DNA of 64,000 nt from Aspidapion aeneum. Lineage: Eukaryota > Arthropoda > Insecta > Coleoptera > Brentidae. The stretch spans positions 103,280,314 to 103,344,313 of the forward strand of contig OY755042.1 of assembly GCA_963576565.1 (NCBI GenBank), in the 5' to 3' direction. Each line of letters begins with the position of its first letter. Position 1 is the first letter of the stretch. A model generated the notes under the pieces. That model ran no database searches and was not told where the DNA came from. It saw nothing but the letters and a program-made list of their open reading frames with translations. Below, piece after piece: positions 1-10,039 of the stretch. A program made the position numbers and the translations under genes.

Positions 1-10
1 ATTAATTAAT

Positions 11-240
11 AAGTTTTCTTAGCTTTAATAATAATGGTTTTTGTAAACCAAAAGCATACTTATTATGTCACATGTATTCTGATTTCATTTTTACCGAACC
101 GAAAAATTGTCCAGTGAAAAATACGTACATAATATGCAGAAATTAATTAATAAATAAGTTTTCTTAGCTTTAATAATAATGGTTTTTGTAAACCAAAAGT
201 ATACTTATTATGTCACATGTATTCTGATTTCATTTTTACC
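11..240. repeat. Tandem duplication, 85-bp matched copies at 145-bp offset
   Basis: Positions 11-95 recur almost unchanged at 156-240 (one visible difference, agcatac versus agtatac). Both end in the same catttttacc before diverging. The copies are AT-rich, non-coding and nearly identical, so the duplication looks recent. Confidence 0.85.
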
Positions 241-430
241 TTCCTAGCCCGCACAGCAATGGCTAGAGAAGGTATTATTTTCGACAACAAAAAAAATTGA
301 GATAACACTGAAAATGTGTTATTTTGGTGTATTGTATCTTAGCAATTTTATCGTGACGTCTGTCCGTGTGTGTGTCTGTCTGTATTTAGGTATGTGTATA
401 GATATATGTTCGGCGCAAGCCAAATAAAAG
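241..430 (+). repeat. Dispersed repeat family A, copy 1
   Basis: This starts at ttcctagcccgcacagcaat and runs through an aaggtatt block, an A-rich stretch and a gtgtgtgtctgtctg stretch. The same order of blocks is found at 2577 and 30334, so it is an interspersed repeat. No coding capacity is visible. The family is unidentified. Confidence 0.6.
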
Positions 431-780
431 GATGGGGGTAGATTTCAAAAAGTAGAGTATATGTGAAAATATGGCGTGTGTGATATCAAACAAAAGGTAA
501 TTGAGTCTGGAGTTACACAAAATACAGTTTAGTTTATTTAAAAAAAAAGGCGGAAGCTCGGGTGGAAGTAGATTTGAAAAATTAGACTTTAAGGGAAAAT
601 ATGGCGTGTGTCATATCAAACGAAAGGTAATTGAGTCTGGAGTTAAACAAAATACATTTTAGTTTTTTTTAAAGGGTGGGGGTAGATTTCAAAAATTAGA
701 GTTTAAGTCAAAATATGGCTTGTGTAGTATCAAACGAAAGGTAATTGAGTCTGGAGTTGAATAAAATACATTTCATTTTT
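431..780 (+). repeat. Three tandem copies of a ~115-bp unit
   Basis: Each unit has a gggtagattt block, an atatggc block and gtaattgagtctggagtt, followed by aaaatacattt. Copies start near 431, 559 and 671. A related stretch at 10440-10640 also carries the following agttatattrgctyacac segment, so this is part of a dispersed family rather than a local satellite. Confidence 0.8.
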
Positions 781-1302
781 TAGTTATATTGGCTTACACG
801 TACACTATAACTATAGTACCTAGTGTGAGCTTAGCTACCCATATATTGGCAGAGTGTTTTTCTTGCTAGACAATATACTTTATTGATAACGAAAGTCGGA
901 AAAAACAGATATAGTTCAATTAACTTTTTTTGCAAAAATATCACATTGTTTTATGCAATTGCGAATTATACATACCTACATGCTGGTTAAAACATTTTTT
1001 CATGGAGCTCTGCACTTATTAAAATTAAATATTTCAATATCTTGTAAAAGTTTATACTACCAAAATTCTGATTTCAACGATTTTTTAGGAAGCATTTTAA
1101 TTAATTAGTTCCAAATTTAATTTTTTTGTGCGGGGTCCTTAAAAATTTTTCTTCTTTATCTTTTTTAACCAATAAATCATATATGTTTTTATTACTATAT
1201 GCAATTTTAGGGGGCTCTAAATGGATCTTAGGGTTTGACCAGCTTTTTTGTGAAATCCGCCTGTGTGCGACATGGCGATGTGACTCTTTTAGTTTGTCCA
1301 GT
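781..1302. other. No gene seen
   Basis: AT-rich sequence. The first 60 bases match the tail of the repeat at 10605-10640. I see nothing else that can be supported. Confidence 0.5.
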
Positions 1303-1698
1303 TTAGCTTAGGATGCTATACACATAACATATTGACTCGTTTAAGCGGACCGAACCGTGGTCTTCTGTGGCTATACAGTTCACTTCTGACTTTATAACAG
1401 CGTGAACGTGGAGTTTCATCTTGGTGTTCTGTGGTTTCGCAGCCTTCGTAACGAAGGCTGCGGTGGTTTCATCCTGAAAAGAGTCACATTTCGAGTTGTG
1501 AAGGTTTTCGTGTGAACTATTGGGTAAATCTGACCCATACAACAAGTAAAATACTGTTCTTTTTTGTGTTGTGACTGTTTTTTCGAATTGTTCAGTGTAC
1601 TTAGAGTTAAGAAGAATAAGAAAAAAATCTTTTAAATTTATTAGAGAATAATCACATTCCCAGTTGTTATTCAGCATTTTATAACTCGTTGTAAACAT
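1303..1698 (-). CDS. Unrecognised 131-residue open frame, doubtful
   Basis: An ATG-initiated open frame of 131 codons with mixed, non-repetitive composition (two or three Cys, several His, a Lys/Thr-rich middle). I do not recognise a domain, and no signal peptide, membrane segment or clear splice site is evident. A perfect 12-bp palindrome lies inside it (1438-1462), which is unusual for coding DNA. Open frames of this length do occur by chance in this region, so it may be nothing; it is kept because it is long for its AT-rich surroundings. Confidence 0.15.
   Translation of the reverse strand: MFTTSYKMLNNNWECDYSLINLKDFFLILLNSKYTEQFEKTVTTQKRTVFYLLYGSDLPNSSHENLHNSKCDSFQDETTAAFVTKAAKPQNTKMKLHVHAVIKSEVNCIATEDHGSVRLNESICYVYSILS
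1438..1462. repeat. Perfect palindrome, 12-bp arms, 1-base centre
   Basis: Arms CGCAGCCTTCGT and ACGAAGGCTGCG flank a single A. It is GC-rich within AT-rich surroundings. It could be the fused tips of an inverted-repeat element or a cruciform site. Confidence 0.85.
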
Positions 1699-2576
1699 AA
1701 ATACAAGGTTTCTTCTTTATTTGTTTTCTTTTTTTATATTATTTACCATCCTGCGTGACATCCTGATTTACAACGTCATGATGCCTTGTTCTAAAAAAGT
1801 GTCACAATATCGGGTTTTTGTCTTTTTTTTCCCAAAAACGACAAAAATCATTTTTTCTGAGAAACGTACTGCACCAATTACATTGAGTTTCCTGTTGATA
1901 TAAAATAACATGTTAACTCGTAATTTGTCATGTAAGTGAAAAATGAATGTCTCTAATGAACTAAATTCTTTAACAGCGATTTTCTCAAAACAATGTTTTT
2001 TGAGTTGTGACTATTTTTTAGCGGGGGTGTGATTATTTATTTAAACATAGGTAATATTTAATCTTAATAAAATGTTTTTTCTATTTTAAAGGAAATTACA
2101 AAAGCCGTTGGTTCGCTTATAACAGTCTGCAGTTCCTTTTGGAAAGAAAAACAAATAAGCCGTTAAAAAATAATGTAAGTAAAAAAAAAATTGATACATA
2201 GAAAAATTTTTGGAAAAAAACCCAATTTTCATGCATTTTAAAAAGTTGACCGCAAAGAAAGAAGGTCTCCTTTTCTCCAAAAATTTTGACATTTCTCTCA
2301 ACAAACTATATAGGCAAAAAAAATATTTTTATAGTCAAAATAAAGTACCTATCTATTGATTTTTTATTTTCCCAGAAAAAAATTTTGATTTCAAAATTTT
2401 TTATTTAGGGTGTTCAAAAAATGACAGTTATCATCATCATCATTTGCACTCACCCTCTAGATTTTTAAATATTTTTTTTTCTGAATCCAGCAATACCACA
2501 CGTAATATATCTCGTATCTCGGTGTTTTGTTACATCTCATCAATGAATACAACGTGTATTCATTGTTTTTCACCAA
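1699..2576. other. No gene seen
   Basis: AT-rich, with long A and T runs. Short open frames on both strands look like chance. Nothing supported. Confidence 0.5.
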
Positions 2577-3010
2577 TTTTTACCTTCGTAGCCTGCATAG
2601 CAATGGCTAGAGAAGGTATTACAGTTTCGACAAAAAATTTTTTTTTGAAATAATGCCAAAAAAGTGTTATTTGTTATCTTAGCAATATCTTCGTGATGTC
2701 TGTGTTTGTGTGTGTATGTGTGTGTGTATAGATATTATTTCTGTCAATAACACGATAGCTCCTAAACCCTTAAACCGATTTTCATAAAACTTTCAGGTAT
2801 AATAGTGTTCAACACTCTTACGAGCTGATTAGGTTTTGCTCAAAATCCATTAGTTTTTTGACAATTAAAACGCTAAATTTTTAATGGAGCGTCGTATCAA
2901 TATGCGGTTTTCAGAATATAGTAGCCTACATTTTGCTCAATAATGTGTGTTGTAACCAAAAACTTCGTAAGAGCTTTAGTTTCTGAGATATTTGAAAAAA
3001 ACTGTTTTCA
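2577..3010 (+). repeat. Dispersed repeat family A, copy 2
   Basis: The block around gcaatggctagagaaggtat, the A-run and the gtgtgtgtatgtgtgtgtgt tract match copy 1. The downstream block with gtgttcaacactcttacgag and agctgattag is shared with the copy at 30334-30600. This is the longest of the three copies. Confidence 0.65.
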
Positions 3011-3165
3011 AGGCTGATATAATATCATGGCTTCACTTGAAGTGTGCTAATAGGCTAGCTAGGAAAGTATTAAATCCGTCATGCATGGATCGATTTATTT
3101 TGTTAAGAAAGAAGATTTATTGTGCATGAATGGAAGACATTCAGTTTGTATTTTGTTCATTTCAG

Positions 3166-3708
3166 GAAAACGAATTAAGTGATAGTGAAAATAACGATGA
3201 CTTGGAATCGGTTGTTCATGAAGCCATTGTAAATCTTCAGCCAGTAACTTCAGATAGCGAATCTAAAAGAACTTTTCAAGATGAGGAAACAGCATCTTCT
3301 TTATTCTTAACCCAACGCAGGAAAAGAACCAAAACAGAGGATCAATTAATAATAGACAAACCTTGTCAATGTACAAGAGATGTTAAAAATCATCAGACGT
3401 CTAAAGACGATTTTAGAATCTATGCGGATTATATTGCAACTAGGCTACGCAATTGTAATCAAAGTTATAGAGCCCAAACTATAGCTAAACACCATATTGA
3501 AAATATTTTATTCAATCTCGAAATGGGATCGTATGAAGAAAATGGAGTAAACAACGTACCTGAATCTACATCTCTCTATCCATTTTCGACGTCTATGATA
3601 AATCCTGCCGAAAGTTATTCTGCCCAACTTACCATCCATGATGCTCAACCGTCTTCGAGATGTAGCACTCCCGAATCAGAGAAAGAAAAAAAAGTTTTTG
3701 AAATATAA
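3166..3708 (+). CDS. Terminal exon of an unidentified DNA-binding-type protein (MADF/BESS or Harbinger Myb-accessory style)
   Basis: The frame is open before 3166, but ttcatttcag at 3156-3165 is a good splice acceptor, so the exon probably starts at 3166 rather than at the upstream ATG (3130). About 180 residues: an acidic Ser/Asp/Glu-rich start, a basic RRKRTK patch that could be a nuclear localisation signal, then a helical segment around DFRIYADYIATRLRN and AKHHIENILFNLEMG, and a Ser/Pro-rich tail. That helical segment resembles the C-terminal part of MADF-BESS and Harbinger-associated Myb-like proteins, in which a similar region mediates protein contacts; this is inference from style, not a motif proof. 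A poly(A) signal (aataaa, 3722) follows closely. Upstream exons are not found in the window, so it may be a stranded retroelement or transposon exon. Confidence 0.5.
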   Translation, partial: ENELSDSENNDDLESVVHEAIVNLQPVTSDSESKRTFQDEETASSLFLTQRRKRTKTEDQLIIDKPCQCTRDVKNHQTSKDDFRIYADYIATRLRNCNQSYRAQTIAKHHIENILFNLEMGSYEENGVNNVPESTSLYPFSTSMINPAESYSAQLTIHDAQPSSRCSTPESEKEKKVFEI

Positions 3709-3838
3709 ACTGTTCTTTTATAATAAAAATATTTTATTTACCTCCGGCAATAGGAGAGACCGGTGATTATTCTATAATCTTTGATATAAATAACGGACAG
3801 TTTTTTGTCTTCAACCCTTTAACTAATAGGGCAAGGTT

Positions 3839-3883
3839 AAGGTCACTATATAACGAAGTTTCTTCTTTGTTATATGTGACCTT
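3839..3883. repeat. Hairpin, ~15-bp arms
   Basis: AAGGTCACTATATAAC pairs with GTTATATGTGACCTT apart from one unpaired base, around a 14-base loop. It lies between the exon at 3166-3708 and the (TA)n tract. Confidence 0.75.
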
Positions 3884-4010
3884 AGGTAAGGTTGCCAATC
3901 GCACCACTTTTTGGTTTTTATTTTAATGATTTTTTTAAATTCAATAGATCGGTCTTTTCGAACAATTTTTAAAATATAGTATTTTATTGAACTTTGGAGA
4001 AACAAAAGTT

Positions 4011-4013
4011 TTA

Positions 4014-4084
<71 letters not shown>
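4011..4084. repeat. (TA)n microsatellite
   Basis: About 70 bp of nearly pure TA, directly abutting the 3' tail of the non-LTR element that follows, as expected if the element inserted into a TA tract. Confidence 0.95.
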
Positions 4085-4089
<5 letters not shown>

Positions 4090-4113
4090 ATAGACAATAG
4101 ACAATAGACAATT
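4085..4113 (-). repeat. Heptamer 3' tail of the CR1-like element
   Basis: Four copies of ATTGTCT (minus-strand sense) directly after the AT-rich 3' UTR. It marks the element's 3' end and its orientation. Confidence 0.85.
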
Positions 4114-4438
4114 TTATTAATCTTTTCTGCTACAATTGTAGATAAGACACGTCACAAAAAGAAAGTAGTTTGGTTAAACCAAAGAACAGTAAAAAAAAAT
4201 ACATAAATAAAGTAATTTTAAAATGTTATAACTGAGTTAATTTTAAAAATATACAACAATTCAATCTAAATTAAGTATAAAAAAAAAGAAATAAAAATAT
4301 AAAAAATCATCTTTACAAATACACATTAAAATACGCATATAAAGATATAAAAAAAAAAACATCATCACAAATACACATTAAAATACTCATATGCAACAAA
4401 GAAAATATTCATTGGTATAATAATAGTTAAATTATTAT

Positions 4439-7327
4439 CTACCGATCGCCCTGCAGTTTTTTGTTCAATTCATCCACCGTGTAATATGTATCCATTAATA
4501 GCAAATTTTTTACTTGTTTTTTAAACAGCGAAATTGTAGAAGCTTCTTTAATTTTTTTTGGTAACATATTAAATAATTTGCAACCAAGATAATGACAAGT
4601 TTTTTTAACGAATTCGTGGTTGTGTTTATCGACACTAAAGAAGTTTTTGTTTCTAGTTGAATACGAATGATATGAGCTGTTTAAAGTAAAATTAGTTTGA
4701 TGTTGGTATATATACACTAAAATTTTATATATGTAAATGCTGGTTACAGTTAATATTTTATTATCTTTAAACGCATTTCGGCAAGTTGCATTGTAGGGTA
4801 AGTCGAAGATTAAGCGGACTAAACGTTTTTGCGTAATTAGTACCCGTTCTAGATCCTGCGCACTTCCCCATATAGCTATACCATATGAGAGGGCAGAATA
4901 TGCGTTAGCATAATAAACAGTCACAAGATTCGATTTGCTCAGGGAGTTTTTTAATGATTTAATCATAAAGTAGCATTTGTTTAATTTATTGCAAACATGG
5001 TCTATATGAAGGTTCCACTCAAAGTGGTTGTCAATAGTTATTCCCAGAAGTTTGGAGCTACTGCTAAAAGGAAGAGGGGTGTTTTTAAAAGTTATGTTAA
5101 CGTCAAGTGGTTTACGCTGTTGCTTGGTTTTTAATTCCATTAAAACAGTTTTAGACAAATTAATAATAAGATTATTTTTGTTGCACCAGTTTGAAAATTC
5201 CTGAAGGGTTTGGTGGATTTTTTCCCGGAGACTATCCTCACTGCTCGCATAGACGACAATAGTTGTGTCATCCGCGAACATGAAGACCAGTCCACAAGTT
5301 ATGTATTCTGGAAGATCATTAATAAATAACAAGAAAATCAGTGGGCCCAAGACACTGCCCTGTGGAGTACCCATGTTGGATTCTTGTGATTGAGAAAAAA
5401 TATTTCCTATTTTAATTTTAAACCCTCTTTTTGTAAGAAAAGATCTTAAACATTGATTAAGCGGATCTCTAATGCCTAACTTTTCCAATTTTTGGTAAAC
5501 AAATGCCGGGTCTAAAGTGTCGAAAGCCCTTGTTAAGTCAAAAAGCAATGCAACCACTTTTTCACCCTTATCAAGTTTATTATAAATACATTGTACAAAG
5601 TCAATACTGGCTGTTTCTGTTGAATGCAGAGCCCTAAATCCATGTTGGCAAGGCGTAAGAATTTTATATTTTTCCAAAAATGAATTTATTTTATTAGAAA
5701 TAACCTTTTCAAAAATTTTGGAGAAACTGTTTAATAATGAGATTGGGCGATAGTTTTCGATAGAAAGAGGATCGCCTTTTTTAAAAATCGGAATAACGTT
5801 TGCTTGTTTTAATCTAGAGGGATAAGTGCCCTCCCTTATTGACAAATTGATGAGAAAAGCTAGGCAAGAAACCATTTTGTTAGAACATTTTTTTATCAAG
5901 GTGATTGGAATTTCATCAGGTCCCACTGATCTCTTATTAGGCAAAGCCTTAAGTGCGGTCTCAACTTCACTTTGAGTTACTTCCGAACACTGAAATGAGC
6001 TAAAAGATTTTCCTGTTGTAGTACAATTGTTTGATAGTACTCCGTTAAAATGAAAATTTAATTTATCTGATACCACTGTTGATAAATATTGACTAAAGGT
6101 ATCAGCTATTTGCTTAGTATCTGTTAAAAGCACGTCGTTATTGTAAACTTTTGTTATTGACTGTTTAGATTTTTTTGCAGCTTTTCCACTAATGCCATTA
6201 ATTATATTCCAAGTCATTTTCGTTTTATTTTTTGAGTTGTTAATCTTATTATTATAATGTTTTTCTTTTTCCTTTTTAATTTTAAAGTCAATTTCCTTTT
6301 TTCGATATTTATAAATTATTTTCATTTGTTCATTACCGGTGCGTTTTTGTAGCCAATGTAGATTTTTTAGATCTGACATATCTTGTATCAAAGATTCTGA
6401 AAGTTTAATTTTTTGATTGAAAATTATTTTGTTTTTACTTTTAGAAATAGTTTTTAATGGGCAGCTGACTTGGAAGCACCAGTCGACTGTTTGGAAAAAG
6501 ACTTCAAAATTTTTGTCGATATTGTTATCAGTAAGCTCAATATTGGATCTGTCAAACCAGAAATTAAACTCATTTATTGTATTACTATTTATTACCCTAA
6601 CGCACTCGGTTGCTACTTCTTGCACTGCATCGTCTTTTAAATATAAAGAATTGTTTTGAGAAATATTGTAGATCAACTGACAGTGATGATCAGAAAAACC
6701 AGCATCAAAGTTTTTAAAAATAAAATTATCAGGTTCTGACGTAATAATATAATCTATTCCTGAAATACTAGTAACATTGTTTTTGTTGGTAAATATTCTA
6801 GTTGGCTCTTTTAATATTGATGTTAAATTAAGAGAATCTAATATGTCATTAAGCATTCTAAAGACTTTGGTATCCTTGCTGTTGGGCAATCGGTCAATAT
6901 TTAAATCAGCACAGAGTAATATATGCGGAAATTCCTGTAGAATTTTTGTCAATAATTCCGAAAATATTTCCAGAAACGCTTCATAGTCTGTTGACGTGCC
7001 AGGTCTGTACACTAATAAGACGCAATAGTTTTCATACTGGATTGCTGAACACTCCAGTAACATTTCAATTGAATATTTATTAAATTTATTTAAAACTTTA
7101 CACTTTTGCGCTATTTCAGTTTGTGCAAAAATAACAGTGCCGCCATGTTGATGGTAACTTCTACTAAACTCACATAGTTTAAAATAACCATTAGGCGTGT
7201 AAAAATTTAGATTTTCATCACTGAGCCAGTGTTCTGATAAACACAAGAAAGTCGGATCATATTGTTTTGTACTAAGTTCTAAAAGGTTTATTTTATTTGA
7301 CAAACCCTGTACGTTTAAATGTAGCAC
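4439..7327 (-). CDS. ORF2: apurinic-type endonuclease plus reverse transcriptase
   Basis: About 960 residues, the usual size for a LINE ORF2. The N-terminal endonuclease has an LNVQGL start, SEHWL, a VYRPG block, ADLN (the GDFN-type site), a DYI block and SDHH near residue 210. The reverse transcriptase follows, with VGPDEIP, NYRPISLL, ALLFDLTRAFDT, GTPQGSVLGPLLF-type block 4 and FADD catalytic Asp residues near residue 690, then a thumb/C-terminal region with no RNase H visible. Target-primed reverse transcription is the known mechanism. The frame stays open upstream of 7327 and overlaps the end of ORF1 in another register. The codon at 7327 is GTG and I found no obvious ATG ahead of the endonuclease, so initiation by reinitiation or frameshift is likely. 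Confidence 0.9.
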   Translation of the reverse strand: MLHLNVQGLSNKINLLELSTKQYDPTFLCLSEHWLSDENLNFYTPNGYFKLCEFSRSYHQHGGTVIFAQTEIAQKCKVLNKFNKYSIEMLLECSAIQYENYCVLLVYRPGTSTDYEAFLEIFSELLTKILQEFPHILLCADLNIDRLPNSKDTKVFRMLNDILDSLNLTSILKEPTRIFTNKNNVTSISGIDYIITSEPDNFIFKNFDAGFSDHHCQLIYNISQNNSLYLKDDAVQEVATECVRVINSNTINEFNFWFDRSNIELTDNNIDKNFEVFFQTVDWCFQVSCPLKTISKSKNKIIFNQKIKLSESLIQDMSDLKNLHWLQKRTGNEQMKIIYKYRKKEIDFKIKKEKEKHYNNKINNSKNKTKMTWNIINGISGKAAKKSKQSITKVYNNDVLLTDTKQIADTFSQYLSTVVSDKLNFHFNGVLSNNCTTTGKSFSSFQCSEVTQSEVETALKALPNKRSVGPDEIPITLIKKCSNKMVSCLAFLINLSIREGTYPSRLKQANVIPIFKKGDPLSIENYRPISLLNSFSKIFEKVISNKINSFLEKYKILTPCQHGFRALHSTETASIDFVQCIYNKLDKGEKVVALLFDLTRAFDTLDPAFVYQKLEKLGIRDPLNQCLRSFLTKRGFKIKIGNIFSQSQESNMGTPQGSVLGPLIFLLFINDLPEYITCGLVFMFADDTTIVVYASSEDSLREKIHQTLQEFSNWCNKNNLIINLSKTVLMELKTKQQRKPLDVNITFKNTPLPFSSSSKLLGITIDNHFEWNLHIDHVCNKLNKCYFMIKSLKNSLSKSNLVTVYYANAYSALSYGIAIWGSAQDLERVLITQKRLVRLIFDLPYNATCRNAFKDNKILTVTSIYIYKILVYIYQHQTNFTLNSSYHSYSTRNKNFFSVDKHNHEFVKKTCHYLGCKLFNMLPKKIKEASTISLFKKQVKNLLLMDTYYTVDELNKKLQGDR

Positions 7328-7356
7328 AGACCAGTTACAATTTTTGTGTGTATTAC

Positions 7357-8331
7357 TTACTGTGTTGTTACTGAGGTGGAGGCTTGATTCTGAAAATTTC
7401 TAGGAAATACGTATCTCCTGACACATGCACCCTCAGGCCATATGGAAGGGGTGTACACTTTGTCCACATAGGTTATCGGAAAAGATACTTTAAAACTTGA
7501 CGAAACCTCCGAATTCACCTTTTTGGTTAACTTTTCACACTGAAATTCGATTTCGGGAGAACTATTTTTTAGGAAACTTGCTAACATTTCAGCCGTTGTT
7601 TTGGGGTCACAACGATAAACATGAAGGTAGCCGAGTTTTGCAACAGTTTTTATAGAATTATTACCCGCGCAGTTTCCGATCACCACTCTACGATTTTTAG
7701 TAGCGCGTGTGTTTTGTTTACCCATATGATTTTGTAGGCGAGCGGTACGGGGAACGATGTTATCAGTTCCTGCATTCTCATGATTTTTACGTTGGTGGTA
7801 TTCACGTTGTTGGCGCTTATCGGTTGTCGGATTTTGGCTGTTAGGCGCCTGATTGATTTTTCCGCTGATGGGGGTCTCATTTTGCAGCATTTTCGAGTAA
7901 CTCGGCTTTGACAAATCTACGCTAGGTGGAGCTATGGTTTGCTTCTCGGAATTATTTTGGGATCTTAGTAAATTAATTAATGTTTTTTGGTCTTCAAGAT
8001 GGCTTTCCATATTACTTATGATCTTAAGCTGACATTCATGCTTAGCTTTAATTACATTAAGATCTGATCTAACCTGTATACAGGAGCGCTTTGAGCACCA
8101 TTCGTCTATGTTTACATTTATACTGTCATGGAAGACCTCTCCGTCTTCAATCGTATTAACTTGAAATTTATCACAGGGGCACTTATTTAAGAGCCACTTT
8201 TGTATATTACATAACACTTCATTTGATTCTTGATTTGCTGGTAACTTTTTAAACATTAAAAGCTCCACTAATTCTTGCTTTTTTAACTTATTTAGTTCAC
8301 TACCGTAAACAGTCAACCTATCGGTCGCCAT
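7357..8331 (-). CDS. ORF1: nucleic-acid-binding protein of the CR1-like element
   Basis: 324 residues from an ATG. The N-terminal third has a Lys/Leu-rich helical start and a Cys-rich stretch (CPCDKFQ, later WCSKRSC) that may bind zinc, followed by a probable coiled-coil segment (residues ~95-125), a Gln/Asn-rich linker and a C-terminal globular part from about residue 215. This resembles CR1/L2-group ORF1 proteins, which bind RNA and form particles with ORF2. No CCHC knuckle is seen. The stop (TAA at 7357-7359) lies inside the open upstream extension of ORF2. Confidence 0.75.
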   Translation of the reverse strand: MATDRLTVYGSELNKLKKQELVELLMFKKLPANQESNEVLCNIQKWLLNKCPCDKFQVNTIEDGEVFHDSINVNIDEWCSKRSCIQVRSDLNVIKAKHECQLKIISNMESHLEDQKTLINLLRSQNNSEKQTIAPPSVDLSKPSYSKMLQNETPISGKINQAPNSQNPTTDKRQQREYHQRKNHENAGTDNIVPRTARLQNHMGKQNTRATKNRRVVIGNCAGNNSIKTVAKLGYLHVYRCDPKTTAEMLASFLKNSSPEIEFQCEKLTKKVNSEVSSSFKVSFPITYVDKVYTPSIWPEGACVRRYVFPRNFQNQASTSVTTQ

Positions 8332-8345
8332 CTTTTTTCACAACA

Positions 8346-8369
8346 ATATATATATATATATATATATAT
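8346..8369. repeat. Short (TA)n tract
   Basis: 24 bp of TA at the 5' side of the CR1-like element. It resembles the TA tract at the 3' side and may be part of the target. Confidence 0.8.
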
Positions 8370-8390
8370 TTAAAGACAGTAATTTATACC

Positions 8391-8460
8391 CTGTTTCCAC
8401 CAATGCATGATGCATGCCCACCCCGATTCAAAAAACGCATCAGGATACTTATTCTTGAAT
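8391..8460. repeat. Single end of a MITE family also seen at 55579-56155
   Basis: Contains GTTTCCACC, gcatgcccacc and attcaaaaaacgcat in the same order as both termini of the element at 55579-56155. No matching opposite end is found nearby, so it is a partial copy. Confidence 0.5.
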
Positions 8461-8670
8461 TTTTGGGAGGAGAATGTGAGTAATCCTCACCGTAAAAAGG
8501 TGAATGTTCTATTCTCAAAAGAACGCTCCCGTGAATTCACCATCTCTTACCCGGGAGAAAACGAGTTCCCGAGAAAATTTCTAACCTCACTTTTTTGTTT
8601 CGTGATTTATTTTTTTTGCGGAACTAAAAATAGAGTTTTTAGGTAAAGCCCTATTTAGATATATGTATGG

Positions 8671-9249
8671 ACAGTGAAACCTCCCATAAGTGGACACTCA
8701 CGGTTCCGTCGATTTTGTCCGCTTATTGGAGGTGTCCGCTTATGAGAGGGAACTGCGAAATTTCAATATATATTTATTTTTTTCCGCTGCTTGAGTTTTT
8801 CTGATATTAAATTTTTCAGCGATCTTTCGTGCTGATAGATGTTTCTTCTCCGAAACGTTAACAACTTCCAGTTTTTCACGTATTCTAAGAACTTTTTTAC
8901 TTGTGCCACTTCACAGAGATCTATTACTACCCAACTGAACAATAAAAATAAAACACACAGTCCCTCCGTATAAAATATGTTGTAAATACTGTTGTTGCCA
9001 ACATACTACATAATATTTATGCCCATGAGGTGCAGCGCTCCGTCCCGTTGTCAGAGGTTTGCGTCCGGTTAAGGGAGGTTTTATAATTTTTTAACCGAAA
9101 AAAATTGTCCGCGTCCGGTTATTAGACTGTCCGGTTATAGGAGTGAATTTTACAGATAATGAAATAGGGAAAAGCTTGGTTCCAACAAATTTGTCCGCTT
9201 AAAGGGAGTGTCCGCTTATTAGAGGTGTCCGCAAGAAGAGGTTTCTGTA
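8671..9249 (-). mobile_element. Decayed pogo/Tigger-type element
   Basis: The ends cagtgaaacctcc... and ...gaggtttctg form imperfect inverted repeats of the pogo/Tigger type, and tgtccgcttat/tgtccggttat motifs repeat internally near both ends. The minus strand between 8892 and 8776 still reads as a CENP-B/pogo N-terminal helix-turn-helix. No DDE domain survives, so this is an internally deleted non-autonomous copy. The TA target duplication is clear only on the right. Confidence 0.7.
8776..8892 (-). pseudogene. CENP-B-N/pogo helix-turn-helix remnant
   Basis: About 39 codons remain open with the pattern RIREKLEVVN, EKKHLSARKIAEKF, which matches the first DNA-binding domain of pogo/Tigger transposases. 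It has no start codon or continuation. The homology is by motif only. Confidence 0.6.
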
Positions 9250-9407
9250 TTATATATATTATTATTAAACCAAATAATAATACAGTTTCACTGTATATGC
9301 ATTGAAACTAAATTGCTTTACTGCGGTGCATAGGTTAAAAGCAATATCTCCACTTTCAGACCCAATTGAGTGAGAGTGTTTAATTTAATGCATAATATAA
9401 ATGCGTA

Positions 9408-9408
<1 letters not shown>

Positions 9409-9469
<61 letters not shown>
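9409..9469. repeat. (TA)n microsatellite
   Basis: About 60 bp of pure TA. Confidence 0.95.
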
Positions 9470-9470
<1 letters not shown>

Positions 9471-9800
9471 CATATTATATTACATCTTAGAAGCGAGAAA
9501 ACTGCGTGTTTAATAATTTGACACTACAGAGAAACGTTTATCTCAAGCTAAAGGCGGTTTAAAATAATGTATAATGTAGTGTTCTTACAACTACATTTTT
9601 AAACTGTCCTTATATAAAAGCACTTTATTAGGCCTCTATAAACAAAGTGTTAAACATTACTAATCATAACTCCATTTGGCCTGAAATAACTGACAGAAAT
9701 AAGTGTGAGTTATGTTTAGTTTTAGTTATGTTAAAGGGAGGATCTCGAGCCAGGGCTCCCTTTAGCTAAAATTTTTTTTAAATAATTAAGGACTTATTGC

Positions 9801-10039
9801 AATAAAGCCAGGCACTAATTGTGCACTATTCGACAGTTTCCTATTATAAGAACAGCTGTCTTCTTTCAAAATTAGGCTTTTTTGTATTATAAGAGACAGA
9901 ATTAATAGTGCCGCCATTATTAATGGAAAATAAACTACTAGATTTATAAATTCGACTTTGGTATTTTGAAAGATCAACTGTCAGTTTTCAATGGAAACTG
10001 TCAGAATAGTGCCCGGCACTATTACTGCCTGGTTTTATT
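9801..10039. mobile_element. MITE with ~41-bp terminal inverted repeats
   Basis: AATAAAGCCAGGCA ... GACAGTTTCC at 9801-9841 is mirrored by the reverse complement at 9993-10039 with a few mismatches and a short insertion. The 150-bp interior has no coding capacity. A target duplication is not clear. Confidence 0.75.

Larger units (their letters stand above)
4085..8370 (-). mobile_element. CR1-like non-LTR retrotransposon, apparently full length
   Basis: A two-ORF LINE on the minus strand: ORF1 (8331-7357), ORF2 (7327-4439), an AT-rich 3' UTR of about 330 bp, and a 3' end of four ATTGTCT heptamers (4085-4113 on the plus strand as acaatag repeats). CR1-group elements characteristically end in short tandem repeats instead of poly(A), and the endonuclease/RT motifs fit that group. 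The 5' side ends near a second TA tract (8346-8369). Neither ORF shows a stop or frameshift, so this copy could be recent and possibly competent. The clade call rests on motif style and the tail and was not tested by phylogeny. Confidence 0.85.

Noticed and set aside
3823..4104. 93-codon minus-strand frame with YIYIYI
   Set aside because: It runs through the (TA)n tract and has no other content.
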